Shown here piece after piece: positions 11,301 to 25,298 of a DNA stretch of 64,000 nt. The notes under the pieces are model-generated. The model did not search any database. It was not told the origin of the DNA and saw only the letters and a list, made by a program, of their open reading frames with translations. Source of the DNA: Priapulus caudatus. Lineage: Eukaryota; Priapulida; Priapulimorpha; Priapulimorphida; Priapulidae. The stretch lies in assembly GCF_000485595.1 (NCBI RefSeq), contig NW_014577067.1, positions 474,850 to 538,849 of the forward strand, read 5' to 3'. The translations under genes were made by a program, and so were the position numbers. Each line of letters begins with the position of its first letter. Positions within the stretch are counted from its first letter, which is position 1.

Positions 11301-12667
11301 ATAGATTTTATGTATAATAAATTATAAACTCAGTCTTATTTCTGGGTTTCATTGTGCAAAAGTTTACACGTGGTCTGAGATATACTGTCGCCGGGAACAA
11401 CTAATCCTGTGCTGACAATTGTACGGGGCGAATTTATGTAGATATAACTATAGACCATTTCTATAATTTTTATTGTCTTTTTGGCTCGAAAAATTGCAAC
11501 ATAATTTGCAATAGAGAGATTTCAGAGTTTCAAGCCATACACCGTCAGTGAGGCTTCTAAAAATTCCGAAGCAGGACCTGATACCAAAATAACAAAAACC
11601 ACTAGCACTTACATTCCTGGAGCAGCGTATAAAAATAAAAAAAAATAAAAAAAATACCACTGCGTAAAAAATGCACCAAGAATACGCAATTCCACTAGTT
11701 TTATATAGCGTACACAGCCGTACGAAAATCCCATCACAACTCCTACAGACAATGAGAGAGAACCACATCTAACGTAAAACCCTGTCGGTTGTACCTTCCT
11801 AGTTACTAGATACTACGTGCGCAACTAAAGGACAAATACGTTTTATGGAACCCTCAAACCAGTTAGAATTGGCTAGAACGTGCACACAACTCTACAGCTA
11901 TTATGATAAGGTAATAGCTTTAACGTGAAGCGGAGACCTCTGTGAAGAATCAACTAAATGGCACTAGCTAGCATTTCCATCAACCTCGACTGAACACTGG
12001 AAAATACTAACAACTATATCCACTTAACACTAAGCATTGGCTTGTGATGCACTAAAAATGGCACCATTGGAAAAATAGATACAAAATACATTCATATTAT
12101 GACAACACGAAAAGTGATATGACAGTTTAAATGCTGAGCAAATCAGAAACTAAAACATTAAAAAAAATCTGCTGGAATATTTTTGAAACACACGGCGGCT
12201 AGTTGGACTTGGAATTTACACGTCGTCAAACATTTCCATGCGCCTTAACCAATACTGATCGAACGACGTAGGCTAGTGGAATGCTGTGTTACTGACAAAA
12301 AATGAGCTGCTGAGCATTGCTCTATTTTAAAGCGCTAACTACACCTCTACGCTAACACAACGATTTACACGATACACACATTACTACACGACGTGGCTAT
12401 GCCATCTGATACCAAACACGTGACACGGACTTTAGCCCATCCTGCTTGAAATGTATCCGGAATGGAGAAGCAAGGCTAGACGACGACAAAATTACATGAC
12501 ATCGTACAAAACACCACACACTCGTGGATATGTGAAACGAGTCCAGTTGCACGGAAGAGATCGCCATAGATCGCTAGTCGCAAAAACAAGTCTTAAAGCA
12601 TTGGCAGTAGCAGCAGCAGCACCAACAGCAGCACCAGCAGTACGGTCAGCGGCACTCTCCCCGGCAA
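8351..12667. other. Gene-poor interval downstream of RPE and the MUSK-like gene
   Basis: Apart from poly-A/T runs, a G run at 10345-10355 and a G-rich patch at 11041-11065, I see no coding pattern here. The segment next to 12668 presumably includes the 3' UTR of the minus-strand receptor kinase. No clear AATAAA-type end was assigned. Confidence 0.4.
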
Positions 12668-13863
12668 CTACGGCAACCGATGCCGCTTCGTGTTCTGCCG
12701 CTTCGCCATCTGCTCCTGCATCTGCACCAGCGTCTTGTAGATGATGGCGAACTTGGGCCGCGCGGACGGCTTGCACTGCCAGCAGAGCCGCATGAGCGCG
12801 TAGGCGGCGTCGGGCGTGTCGGGAGGCGACGTCAGCACGCGGCCGTCCTTGATGTAGCGTATCACCTCCTCGTGCGACATGCCGTAGTACGGCTGCAGCG
12901 CGAACGCGAAGATCTCCCAGAGCACGACGCCGTACGCCCACACGTCCGACTGCACGGTATACTTGCTGTAGTGGATCGCCTCGAGCGGCATCCAACGGAT
13001 CGGGATCGCGTCGTTCTCGTTGCCCTGGTAGTAGTTCGACGTGAGGATCTTGCGCGACAGCCCGAAGTCGGCAAGCTTCACGATGAGGTTGTCGCCGACG
13101 AGGCAGTTTCGCGTCGCGAGGTCGCGGTGCACGAAGTTGCGCGTCGACAGGTAGACCATGCCGGATGCGACCTGCTGCGCGATGTACAGCTGGTTGCGGT
13201 GGTCGAGCACAGCGGGCTCGCACGCGCCGCGCCCGCCGTCCGCGCGCTGCTCGTACGGCGAGCAGCATCGCAGGAAGTCGTTCAGGTCGCCCTTGCTCAT
13301 GAACTCGAAGAGCAGGCACATGGGCTTGCCGACCGCGCACACGCCAAGCAGCTTGATGATGTTCGGGTGCTCGAAGTCGGCCATCAGCGACGCCTCGTGC
13401 TCAAAGTCGGCCTGGAGGTCGTTCGACGCCTCCTCCTTGAGCACCTTCACGGCGACGTACAGGTTTTCGACGCCGCGCAGCAGTCCCGGCGCCTTCGCCT
13501 GGAAGACGCGTCCGAACGCGCCCTGCCCGATGTCGCGGATATAGACAATGTCGTTGCGCGAGAACTCCATGTCGGCGAGCTTCGGGTTGAGCGTCGACTT
13601 GTCGGCGAGGTGGTACTGCGTGTTCGACGGCAGCCCGCCGAGGTCGATCTCAAGGTCGTTCATCGCCGCCGTCTGGTAGCGCAGCCCGCGCGCGCACTTC
13701 ACCTGCAGCTTGCGGCACACGACGCTCACCATGGCGACGGCGACGATGGCGCCGACCATAGTGCAGGCGATAATGACGATCGTCGTCGGCGACATCGAGT
13801 CGAGGGGGCCGCCGTCGGGCGAGCCCCGCCAGAGCGTAGCGTTGTCCAGCGCCGTCGGGTCAT
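12668..13863 (-). CDS. MUSK: MUSK terminal exon: transmembrane segment, juxtamembrane and kinase domain
   Basis: One exon encodes the membrane helix ([20 protein letters not shown]), the juxtamembrane stretch and the whole kinase to the TAG at 12668-12670. The kinase keeps GQGAFGRVF (P-loop), [10 protein letters not shown] (ATP-binding lysine), HRDLATRNC (catalytic loop), DFGLSR and [10 protein letters not shown], so it should be active. Two differences from vertebrate MuSK are visible. The NPMY motif used for Dok-7 binding aligns with NTQY here (proline lost). The activation-loop pattern YxxxYY reads ILTSNYY, so the first tyrosine is leucine while the paired tyrosines remain. The LNPKL block before the kinase is conserved. 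The tail ends in [13 protein letters not shown], a basic end without the vertebrate-type C-terminus. Confidence 0.95.
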
Positions 13864-16800
13864 CTGGCGGCAGAAACGATGCCGAATGACGTTCAACGCG
13901 TCGCGATATTATTTTTTTATGCGACGAGAAAATAGTTCTACATTAAATATTAATTAATTGATAAATATTTAATAAATATTATTTTTTTCATTAATTTTTA
14001 AGTAATGGAAGAAATACTAGAAAATAGAATAGAAAATAGAGAGAGAGGTAGACGAGTTACTGCTCACTGTCATGAGAAGTGGAGAATGAGAGCGTGCAGA
14101 AAACCAACCCAGTTCAACACACTCTTCAGTGTACACATCCCCATGCACCCCGTCCGATGCTCATAGCAGACATCTCAATCAAAACGGGTATTATGAAGAC
14201 CTAACCACGAACATTGCTTAACACAACGCAACAAATACTACACTCACCACAATGTGCGATATTGCAGTGCTCCCATCTGTGTTTCGAGTCTTGAGTGAAG
14301 CACCAGGGGGAGCTAGTTTCACTCAGTGGATTTCGGCAGAAATTCTCTGCATTTACTAAGCTGGGGTAAACTCCTGGGTAGTAGTTATGTATATTAGGCT
14401 CCTGAAAAAAAAACTTGCACTTAAATAAACAAGCAACACAAAGGCACTTCACATTGTCAGTGTGACCGCTAATATTTATGCACACCGAAATATACTGGGA
14501 TAAATTTTCTTGCAATGAGAGCACGAACACAAGCGTAAAAGAACTTCGTAAGTGTTTCACCTGTTTACTCCATTTCTGGCAAGGCATGCCTGACTTAGTC
14601 ACATTAACTGTACCAATGTAGAACACTCCAGCATCCTGGAAGCATTTGGCTGAAAAATAGTAAAGTGAACCGTCTCTACTCTACTCATCCAGTATTCAAC
14701 ATTTCCTTATGTAATGGTCGTTGTTATTGAGTCTATGTACTTTCGACCCCCATGTCACTAAAACTTCACACAAAAACGCTCTAGTTAGTTACAAACTTTC
14801 AGCTGGTATTGAACAGGATAATATAAACAGGTACCAAGCAGGCAGTGATTGGCGTGCAATGGTGTAGCATACGGCCAAATAAAACAACAGTTGCTCACTT
14901 GTTTTACTCGATCGGTCCCACTCGTCATGCCAGTATAGAAACTTGGTGCACATCCCACTGTGCATGCGTGGCAACGTCTCGCAGTCTGGCATTCTGAATC
15001 AATTACACAGTTTACTGGTAGCCTGAGCGTAGGGACAGCACTTGCTCACAACGATTCGGGCCAGTAAGAGTGACAAATCATAAATGTTACTAAACGTGGC
15101 ATCACGGCATATCAATTGACGCCCTTCTATAACTGTGACCTGTAAATAAAATATCAACTCATCGACAATCAACTCACATACTCTCCATTAGTATTGAAAT
15201 CTCCCTCCCCCATCCCCCTCTCTCTTTCTTTGTCTCCCTCACTTCCTTCCTTTTTTGCGAATATAATCCTCGCTCCCCCCTCACCAAAACTTAATCTGCC
15301 ACTGCACTCACCTGAATTCACAAGAGTGAAATGAAATCCCCTTCCCCCCTCCCTCTCTTTCTTTGTCTCTCTCTCTCTAAAAAATCTTTCTATGTCTCTC
15401 TCACTGCCACTGCACTCACCTGAAGTCACCACGGTTGCGGAGAAACATTCCGTTATTCTTGTTATTGACGACCGTCTGCCACTCGATGCGGCAGAGTGTG
15501 TCCCTGACCAGCAGACACTCCTCCCTGCATCATCACGTTAACGACGTCAATATATATATATACCAATTACTACACAATTACAATACTACACCATAGAGTG
15601 AAATCTCCCTCCCCTATCCCCACCTCTTCTATTGTTACTGAATGTATGTGCGTGTCATGCGCAGTTTGTGTTTGTATAATAAATGCCACTAGTTGTACGT
15701 GGCTCCTGCTAATCAGACGTCCTGTCTTGTTTGTTCACGTAGAACAGAACACCACCCTCTCTTTCTTACACTTACTCACATACACAGTCCGCTCACACTT
15801 ACATTGTAATAAATAACGACGCGTAAAGTTACGGAAGCGTTGCTAACGGAGATTCACCCAGCACGCGCGCTCGCTCACAGACACAATCATATCACATTGC
15901 CAATCACAGAATACTTGTGATAGCACACTGTCTGTCAATGTGAGCTTGGTATTAGAGAGAGCTTCAACAGTAAGAAGGACACATGCACACGTGCAGAATT
16001 GAATATGTGTTCGCAGGAGATGGTGAGTGTATAACCGATTTGGTATCTAAGTGTACAGTATGGGATATCTGTGTACAATAAAGGGTATGTTTATAAACGA
16101 TTTTGCATGTGTCCAGAATGGGGTATCATAGATGACGACTGAAAATGATACAACAAATGAACAGCTTCACCCTTATAATAGCTATTCAGGTGATCGGTTT
16201 ATACATACTTGCAGAGAGGCTTTGCAACTGGGAAGCCCTTGGATGTGTCACAGTTTGGGAAGGCATACCGACAAAGCATCTTCTCACTTGGCTCCCTACA
16301 CTTAGCACTTGTTGTTGATAGCAACTCCTCCCAGAGCCCTATAATCACATAATAATAACTATAACAATACTATAATTAATATAATACATACATGTACATA
16401 CATTGTGATATATAGTAGCAAGCAATGACAGTGATTAAACTGCCACAGAGCAGTATCTCTGCCATTTATACCTCATTCGTGGTTCAGTAGGCATACTAGG
16501 CCCATTGATTATGCAATGTTGACGAATCCTAGAGTAACTGGCACCTTGTGTAGTTAATAAGTACATATTTAACCTTACATCCAAACGCGTATTAGTTTGT
16601 CCAATATCACTGATGGTTACTAAGAAATGTCTAATTGAAATCCGCAGTCCAAGAAATGTTTACAGTTTACAGTTTCACTTTCAAACCACTGCCAGCGAAG
16701 CAGGTGTGATACAGATTTATAGTGCACTGGACATTTTTGCACGCATGCTCGGCCGTACGCAATGCTATCATCAGTGATTTCGTAAACACGGACGCTCGTG

Positions 16801-18931
16801 ATAAGGAACTTTTTGTCAGAGCTGTGCATGTGCGTCCGTGATTAGTACGTGTGTTTTACTCCATTTCCATGTTTAGTCTGTGGCCGTGTTTACACCGCTG
16901 ACACCTCCATTTCATCTGGCGTCCAAAACATACGGGACGCACAAATGTTTACGTCATCGCTTGAATCCTGGATGACATTTACGGCACGTAAATGAATATC
17001 AACAACCGATTACAAGTCTTGCTTGTAATGTAACCAGCAGTGATATTAGCCAAACTAATACGCGTTTGGCTATAAGTTTATGTACTTATTAACTACACAA
17101 GGTGCCAGTTACTCTAGTATTCGTCAACATTGCATAATCAATGGGCCTAGTATGCCTTTAAAAAAAGAAAAACAGTACGGGGTAATAAAGCGCTAAACTG
17201 GTAATAAACACGCATGAGTCTGACAGCTACCATACAGCGAGATACTAAAACATGTAAAGTCGTGGCCACACTCCCAACATGCTGACATAGCTCTCCCATT
17301 CTTTCTTCCATGTTATTTTTTACGTTATAATTCATCACGAGAGTAATAGTATATATAGGCAGCAGCTCACCTTTCGTCGTGTTTTCCTGCACCTGCGCAG
17401 GATCTTCGTACATTGAGCTGAGGAACACCTCCTGACCGCCGAGGTAGTTTCTGCAGACGGTGCCGTTGTACACGGCGCAGACGCCTCGCAGTGCCGCCTC
17501 CTTCGTAACGACGGTCGACGTGCTGCGTGAAGTGAATCGAGATGGACGTTAGGACGCCATGACAGACGAACGATCATGTGACGTTGCGTATGAAGTGCTC
17601 GATTGTGTGAAGTACTCACACGTGGAAATATTTGACTATATAAGAGGCTGCAGCAAAAACGTGCCTACAGATGCTAGATTGACTGGTCTTCATTGCTAAT
17701 GTGCTAAGAAACAAGCAACAAGTAAAGCACATTCTCTTACACACCACCATGGAATCAATATCAATTAGAGTACATAAAGCGGACAACCACTCATTTTGAC
17801 CAGATTTTTTAATGTGCAATTATACTCAGATGTTTTAAACTTTAGGAACTACGCATTATATTTATTTACATTATGTTTCAATTATTATTTATATAACTTT
17901 TGCCAATTCAGCTTCGTTGACTAACATAATTGCATAATAGCACAGCGGGACAAAATACCAATGTACACTTAACAGTATTGCCTAATCAGTTAAATCAAGA
18001 AACAGACATTCCGAAATCTATGCAAAACTCAACTTTACTCAAGCGGGAGATTACTATTTGAATGTGTTCTAACATAAGAATATTTCTCTAACCAACCTAG
18101 CATGATTATATAGCCAGTAAATAAATTAACGCTTAAGCTTGTTAATGTATTCAAGAGTACATAATAGGAGATACATATTATGTACATCTCCTATTATGTA
18201 CTCTTGATGTATTACTACATGGCCTAAAGGCACACCCACTGACCACATGTTACTGCTACTGTGTGACACAGTGGGCTCCTGACCTGCATCAGCTAGCTGC
18301 CGCAAGTAGACACAACTGCTGTTTCGCTGACTGATGCCTTTTTTATCGTTATGACAGATAATAATGCCGAATTTCCATGTAATCAAACATGATTACATCA
18401 CGCACACGAGAATTAGACCCACAGCACAGTCTTTCCATAGGGACATTACTCCTGCACTTGTTCATGTTGGTTGAACGTGGATAGATGGAACGCAAGAATC
18501 ATAGCATTTTTTCCTCTGTTTGATACCAATCTTCCGCATTCAGAAAATATACGTTTATGTAAAAAAAATGTTTTTTTCCAGTATCTCTTTTTACCTCAAT
18601 AAAGGTACTCTCCCCCAATTCCGTCCCTCGTTTTTGAACTCCGTCTACTTCCTGCCCCTCTATCTCGCCCCCATTATGGTATATGAAATGTGTAATTACA
18701 AGTAATATGATAATCTACACACCTGGCAGGGGTTGCTGTAGGTTGAATCATCGGCGGCACATGAAAAGAAACGAAACCAGTTGCGATTTAGAATACGTTC
18801 AGATAACAGCCAGACAATTAATATCAAATTAATATAACTATGTGCCGACACCTATACATGTACAGATGACTAGAGGCCAGGCTGCTGAACATGCGCTCGC
18901 ACCCACGCACGCACGCACCCACGCATGCACA

Positions 18932-18987
<56 letters not shown>

Positions 18988-21900
18988 CGTACACACGCAC
19001 ACACGCACACTAACAAACATCTAATAACACACGAATGCACACGCAGATATAGCCACGAGGCAGGTAGTCAGGTATTAGGGACATCACGGCTCTATCTTTC
19101 GAACATATGTCGCGTTGGAAACATCCACAAATCCCATCACAGCGGAGCCGCGCGTATCTCTCGCATCAATCAGTCGCACGTGGCAGATTGGTTAACATCT
19201 CGCGTGTTTCTCGGTCATTTGTCGCAGGCTTCCTCCGAACAAAGGAAGGGTCGGATGCAGCTGCGTGGAGCTAATACGGTAATGCGAACACACGCAGCGC
19301 CTACCCTCCTCCCCTCCCGGTCGTAACTCGGCAAGGGAAACATCGAGGCAGATGGGTACACACGAGGCGGCGGCAATCGCAGGAGCAACTTGTTGCGGAG
19401 GCTGACACAGAGTGTGATGGATGGTTGCGTCAGGCAGCAGCGAGCACGAACGCCGGATGAATAAACGTCACTTGCACGCGTAAACAACAGTGTCTGTTTA
19501 CTGTACGGGACCCGGTATCCCCCCTTGTGCTGTCAAGCGTTGAGAAACGCCGATGCACATACTACTATACAACCGTATAGCTGCCGCCTATGCCTCTCTA
19601 AGCCGCTCCCATACCGGGCAAGGGAACCTCTCCTATGACAGCCGCTCTCACACTACCCGCTACCCGCTACAACTACGATCACCGCTGCTGCCGTCAACGC
19701 ACGTATGCATAATATAACAGCAGGTGGGAACAGCCGAGCAGGAACAACTGCCGGTGCCTCGCTTCACTTCATACGATATCCACGCGACTACACTCACCCG
19801 TCCTCTCACTTCGATGTAAAATATACACGTTGACAAATATGTTGTGCTCCGCCGGCTAACGTGTTTGGCGAAGCGCATTATCTTCTATAATTAAAGTTGA
19901 GAGGATAGCAGATGGCAAAATTTCGAACTAATCAACAATGAAAAGCCATCGTATCCGAAGCGTATCATAACAAACCCGAAGTTATTTCAATAAGTGAATT
20001 GTGTTACACAAAAATATATACTAGTATATTAGGAAAAATATATATATACTAAGAAAAAAGAAAATTTGGAACATTTATACTCATGTAAGGTATATAGAGG
20101 GTATAATACAGGGGAACGAGTAGAAGATTGGAAAAGTGATGACCCGAAAATACTAAAACCAGCACTAGAATATGTTAGAAAGGCATTATCAATTAGAGAA
20201 AGGAAAATAATTAATGCTAACTTGTAGACAGAATTTCCTTATCTACAGGATTTCCCCGCACATTCCAAGAGAATCAGTGCCTTGTGAAATACAAGAGAAG
20301 GACCCCAAGATACAAGATACAAGATACAATAGTAAAAGTATACGTCACCATAACATATTCCTGATGTGGCTAATAATGAAACTGTCAATGAAACTGTAGC
20401 TCACCTTGGGTGTGATAGAAGAGGGAGGGGGATATATAAAGCAAGAGTATATATGGGAGATAGTATATATCTCCGATTATATACTCTTGATAATGATATA
20501 TGCATAAGTTTTGATGTGAAAATAAATGTTTCAGATCTGAAAGTCTGAAATCTTGACGAGAGATGGCGCTACGCCTAAATGATCACCATTTGGGTTTTCG
20601 AATATCGCGCAAATAAAAACAATAAAATATTCCAGTCAAATTACTGTAACGAAGAATCTAAAACATAATATTACACGTATATAGGTATGATTGTAGTTGT
20701 TAACCAGTTAGACGAAATAAACGTAATAGGACATTGTCATCTCTCCCATAGGAGTAACAACTGTTTTGGGGCATTCACATACCAAAATTTAACAAAATCG
20801 AATGAATTTAGATGGCCATTTTCATTTTTGCCAAAAAGTGGGCGTGGCTCGAAAGTAGGTCGACTGACTTGCTCCAAAATAGGACGTTCAAATCTCTCCC
20901 ATAGGAGTAACAATTATATGCAATTTGAAACATGTGGGTCAAACGGTTGTTGAGTTATCGTTGACCGTAGGCAGACACTGAAATACATAGTGAAATTGCC
21001 AAAATCTACCTAATTTTCATAATTAAAAAAAAATCAAAACCTGTGTGATATGTTTTGGGGCCAGTCCTCGTTCATTCACATACCAGAAATAAACAAAATC
21101 CATTGAACCTGAACTGAATTATGGCCATTTCCATTTTTGCCAAAAAGTGGACGTGGCTCGAATGTAGGTAGACTGGCGTGTTCCAAAATAGGACGTTCAA
21201 TCCTCTCCCATAGGAGTAACAACGATATGCAATTTGAAACATGTGGGTCAAACTGTTCTTGAGTTATCGTTGACCGTAGCCAAATGTTGATCGACGGACG
21301 GACGGACGGACGGACGGACGGACGGACGTACGTACGACGAACGACACCCCATGGCAATAGCTCATCTTGACAATGTGAGATTATTATCACGGTGAGTTCA
21401 TGCAATATTAAAAATAGCGTACATGTAAATCTGCCGTCAATACATTAACTTAATGATACGAACAACAAACCATCAATGAATACCAACATACGCGATGACT
21501 AGTAACCTGATAATATACGAACACTAACATAACCCAATGAACATTAACATAAGGAAAGAACACTTAACAAAAAAAAGAAGAATACTAACACAATAAATTA
21601 ATGAACGAACAAGTAAATTCGCCAATGAATACCAACGTAAGTAACGATTTACTTCGCTTATACCTAATGTGTATTACTTACACACAATCCTAATCTAATC
21701 TACACGCGTAACTACTGTCTGCAGCAAACTCATTATAACAATCCAGCCGATAACACGTGTACTACCAGTGGTAGCACTGAGCAGCTGTTAGCAGCTACAG
21801 GTAGTAATTGCACACGAAGTAATTATACAAAACACAGACTGCTCTCATCGCTCCCACGACGCCGATGAAATCCTATCCCATCGCTTCACGTTGATGATCT

Positions 21901-23914
21901 TACACAAACGTACGCAAGAAATTCGCTAAGCAAATATTTAATCTGTGAGAAGTGAGCATGTGGTACTAATAAACGCCGGATTCCGTTAGCATCACAGCAT
22001 GTTAGCATCACAGCATGTTAGCATCACAGCATGTTAGCATCACAGCATCCACAGCGATGGGAAATATATAACGGAGACGAAGCCAGTGCAGCTCACGATG
22101 TATGATGGCAAGCTACACATCGACGTACGCCGGTGACATGACGACAGCGAATGCTGATCTGTGTTCGTAAAGTCTCACCGAGGATATAGATGCACACATA
22201 CACGCACTCCCACAAAGCACGCGCGCACACACTCCCCTCAGGAGCTTCCTGTAGCTAGCGAGGATAATATGCTTTCTGACGTACGTAGTACGCACACGCA
22301 CGCACTTCTGAATACGATGAAGCCTCCATCATACAATCCGCTATCGCACCCCAACAATCACAGCAGGAGAACAAGCCGAACAAGCGCACCGCCCCTTCAG
22401 AGCAAATGAAAGTAAACGCTCTACGCCTCCTCTCCCAACACACTACTAACCAAGGCACAGGTCACAGACCAGCAGCACGGCTGCCCACCGCACCAGCAGC
22501 AGCAGCAGCAGCAGCATCCTACACCGGCAGCCTCCTGTGTGTAAATGAAACGAACCTTTGTCCAGCTGGCTCGCTGCCGCGTCGTTTCCCCCTACTGCAG
22601 CATGGGTAATGAAGGCCAGACCGTGCCGCGCGACCAGAGAAGGGTTCCTGGTTCACACCCAGCCGTAAAGTGGCTGTCGGGCGCAAAATACTCACTCGGG
22701 TAACATTACACCCAAGACTACCGAGCAGCGTACCAAGGAGCGGACGCTGGGAACTGGAAACTGTAAGATCATCCTCCCCGTGAGACCGGCAGCCACCGCC
22801 GATCATGAGATCAGCGAAACTACAAACGCGGCTATACCGCCGCGGCGCTGCAGCCGATAAGGCGGCACTTTTGCCGCCCCCGTGCCTTCTTCTCGCTCTA
22901 ATAAGTGTAGGAGGAGTAAACTACACCCTCTACATACACGCGCGGGTGTCTTTTGGAAAGCGACTTAACGTGTTTATATCGGGGACTGACTGACGCAGGA
23001 GGAGGAGAAGGAGAGACGCGATGGCCGACCCAGCGTAACCAGTAGACACTCTAAGACTCTCTAATCGCGCGTTTGCACATTGGTGTCTTTTTTTAAATCA
23101 AGCTAATCAATGTATGTTTACGCCGGCGTACACGCGTAGACGGAAGGACAGATCAGGGTGCGCTGCAGACGCGACTGCCTGCCTGTCCGGCAACAATGTG
23201 CACGCACGCACGCACTATCGCACGCACGCACGCACTATCGCACGCACGCACGCACGCGCAGACTACTTATGTCATTCGCATCAACGGCGGAAACTGTCAG
23301 AACTGGTTTCGTGATGGAGACAATCGAGGGAGCAATGCTAGGAGCCTTGGTGCTTGGCTGTTATAGTTAGTTGATCAGGGCTGCTTCCCTCATATCGCAA
23401 AGTAAGCACTGGACTATACTGTGTAGTAAAATACAAGATCTAGGCATGCGTGATGTAACGATCGAACCCTCTCGCTCAAGCTGTCTCCTCCCTGTGGGTG
23501 TTCCATGCCTCCTCTTATTGAGTGGCTAAGCTTCCTCTATGTACGACGGGAGAGGTATGCCGTAACTCCGGGGCTGAGCAATTAAACCTCCTCCCAACAC
23601 TAGATGACCCTGGTGGCAGTGGCTCGACTACATCTTCTCAGCCTCCTCGTGGACTACTACTCACACGCGGGGCCGGCAGGCCAAGACAATTTATACATTA
23701 AACCCTCGGCCCTGGTGGATTTCCTGACTACAAATCTCCAAAACTATTAACTACGTACTGACAACAACAACAACAACAACAACAACAACACCATGAACAA
23801 CAATGACGACAGTAGCAGCAACAATAACAACAACAGCAACAACAACAACAAAACCAGCAGAAACCTACTACAACAACGACAACAACAACGATAGCAACAA
23901 AAACTACTACGACG

Positions 23915-23969
<55 letters not shown>

Positions 23970-25246
23970 CCACAACACGTACCATATACATCAGCTGGCT
24001 AGATGCTCTCACTGACCACGGTCGCCGTACAACCACGACAGCGCAATAAAGTCTACTCTCACGTCAAACGCACATACACGTCATCGCAGCTGAGACACGG
24101 GTTGCGCCAATACTTACTGCTGAACGCTGCCATGACGACGGCCCGCGACACCACAACACAGAGCGACAGTGCGAGGTGCCTCGTCCGCCACCCTCCCCTC
24201 GTCCTCCTCACCCACATCCTAGTACCGTGCACTGCACTCACGCACCGCTCAGCATCTCCCTCCGAGTAGCAAAGACGCCGCACACAGAGGATTTTCCCGT
24301 TACATGGCACGCGCACACGCGCACGCACGCATGTACGTACGTACGTACGCTAGCCGGCCGGTGACTAATATGAACACCGGGGGCTACGGACACGCTCTGC
24401 GATGCCTGCCCTGCCCTGCCATACTACACAGCACACAGCGGCTAGCTGCTATAGCTCGCAGTCAATAAATGTAGAGAGGGAGAGAGAGAGAGCGAGAGAG
24501 AGAGCGAGAGAGAGAGCGAGAGAGAGAGCGAGAGAGAGAGCGAGAGAGAGAGGGAGAGAGAGAGCGAGAGAGAGAGAGAGCGAGAGAGAGAGCCGCGCGT
24601 CTCGTGTTCGTGTTTCACAATGCCGATGAAAAGCGAGCGAACTGCGGTACTAATTTACAACGGGTGGGCAAGGCCCTCGTGAAAGCCCTTTGTCCGCTGC
24701 GTGCGAGCAGGCACCTGGTCGCTGCAGTTTTACGAAAATTATAACGAAATTCTCCGCTACGAGACAGAGCCGAATGCCAAGCCCGATCAGAACAGTAACT
24801 ATAGTAGTCGGACAGCGAGAACGCGTTGCTAGACACGCATCTCCAGAATGGCCGTCTCATCCCCTCCCGCGTACGTGAGCGAAATAACTAGATGTGGTGA
24901 ATGATAGCGTTTTATGCCATTTCTCGCGTTTATTACACTTTCATGCGAACAAAAGACGCCTTCACGCGGCAGGTGAAAATTGGTCTGCCCGATGCACGTG
25001 ACCTACATCGCTGCATGAAGATAATCTTTAAAAAAGCTCATGTGGTTTCAGATGCTGCGGATATATTTATGTTTATCATTAAACTGATGTTAATCTCGTA
25101 AAAATTCAAACATATTAGGTAATTGCATTTCAGAAATTTCTTATCTCTCATTCTTTCTTTCTCTCTGTCATGATATACATCAATTCAAGATGTAATGTTT
25201 AACATTGTTTATTACAACGTACCTTCAGTTATTCAAAGGGATTACA

Positions 25247-25298
<52 letters not shown>

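Noticed and set aside
12680-13957. 425-codon plus-strand frame opposite the kinase exon
   Set aside because: The minus strand holds an unmistakable kinase; the plus frame is an arginine/valine-rich antisense shadow of GC-rich codons.
12668-17522. Assignment to ROR instead of MuSK
   Set aside because: CRD plus kringle fits ROR, but the kinase has MuSK-specific stretches ([29 protein letters not shown] before the kinase) and upstream Ig exons number more than one domain.
21990-22052. Possible CRISPR-like repeats
   Set aside because: Four copies of a 16-bp unit without spacers in an animal intron; a simple tandem repeat.
23728-24036. Poly-Val/poly-Asn frames
   Set aside because: Direct translation of a (CAA)n microsatellite.
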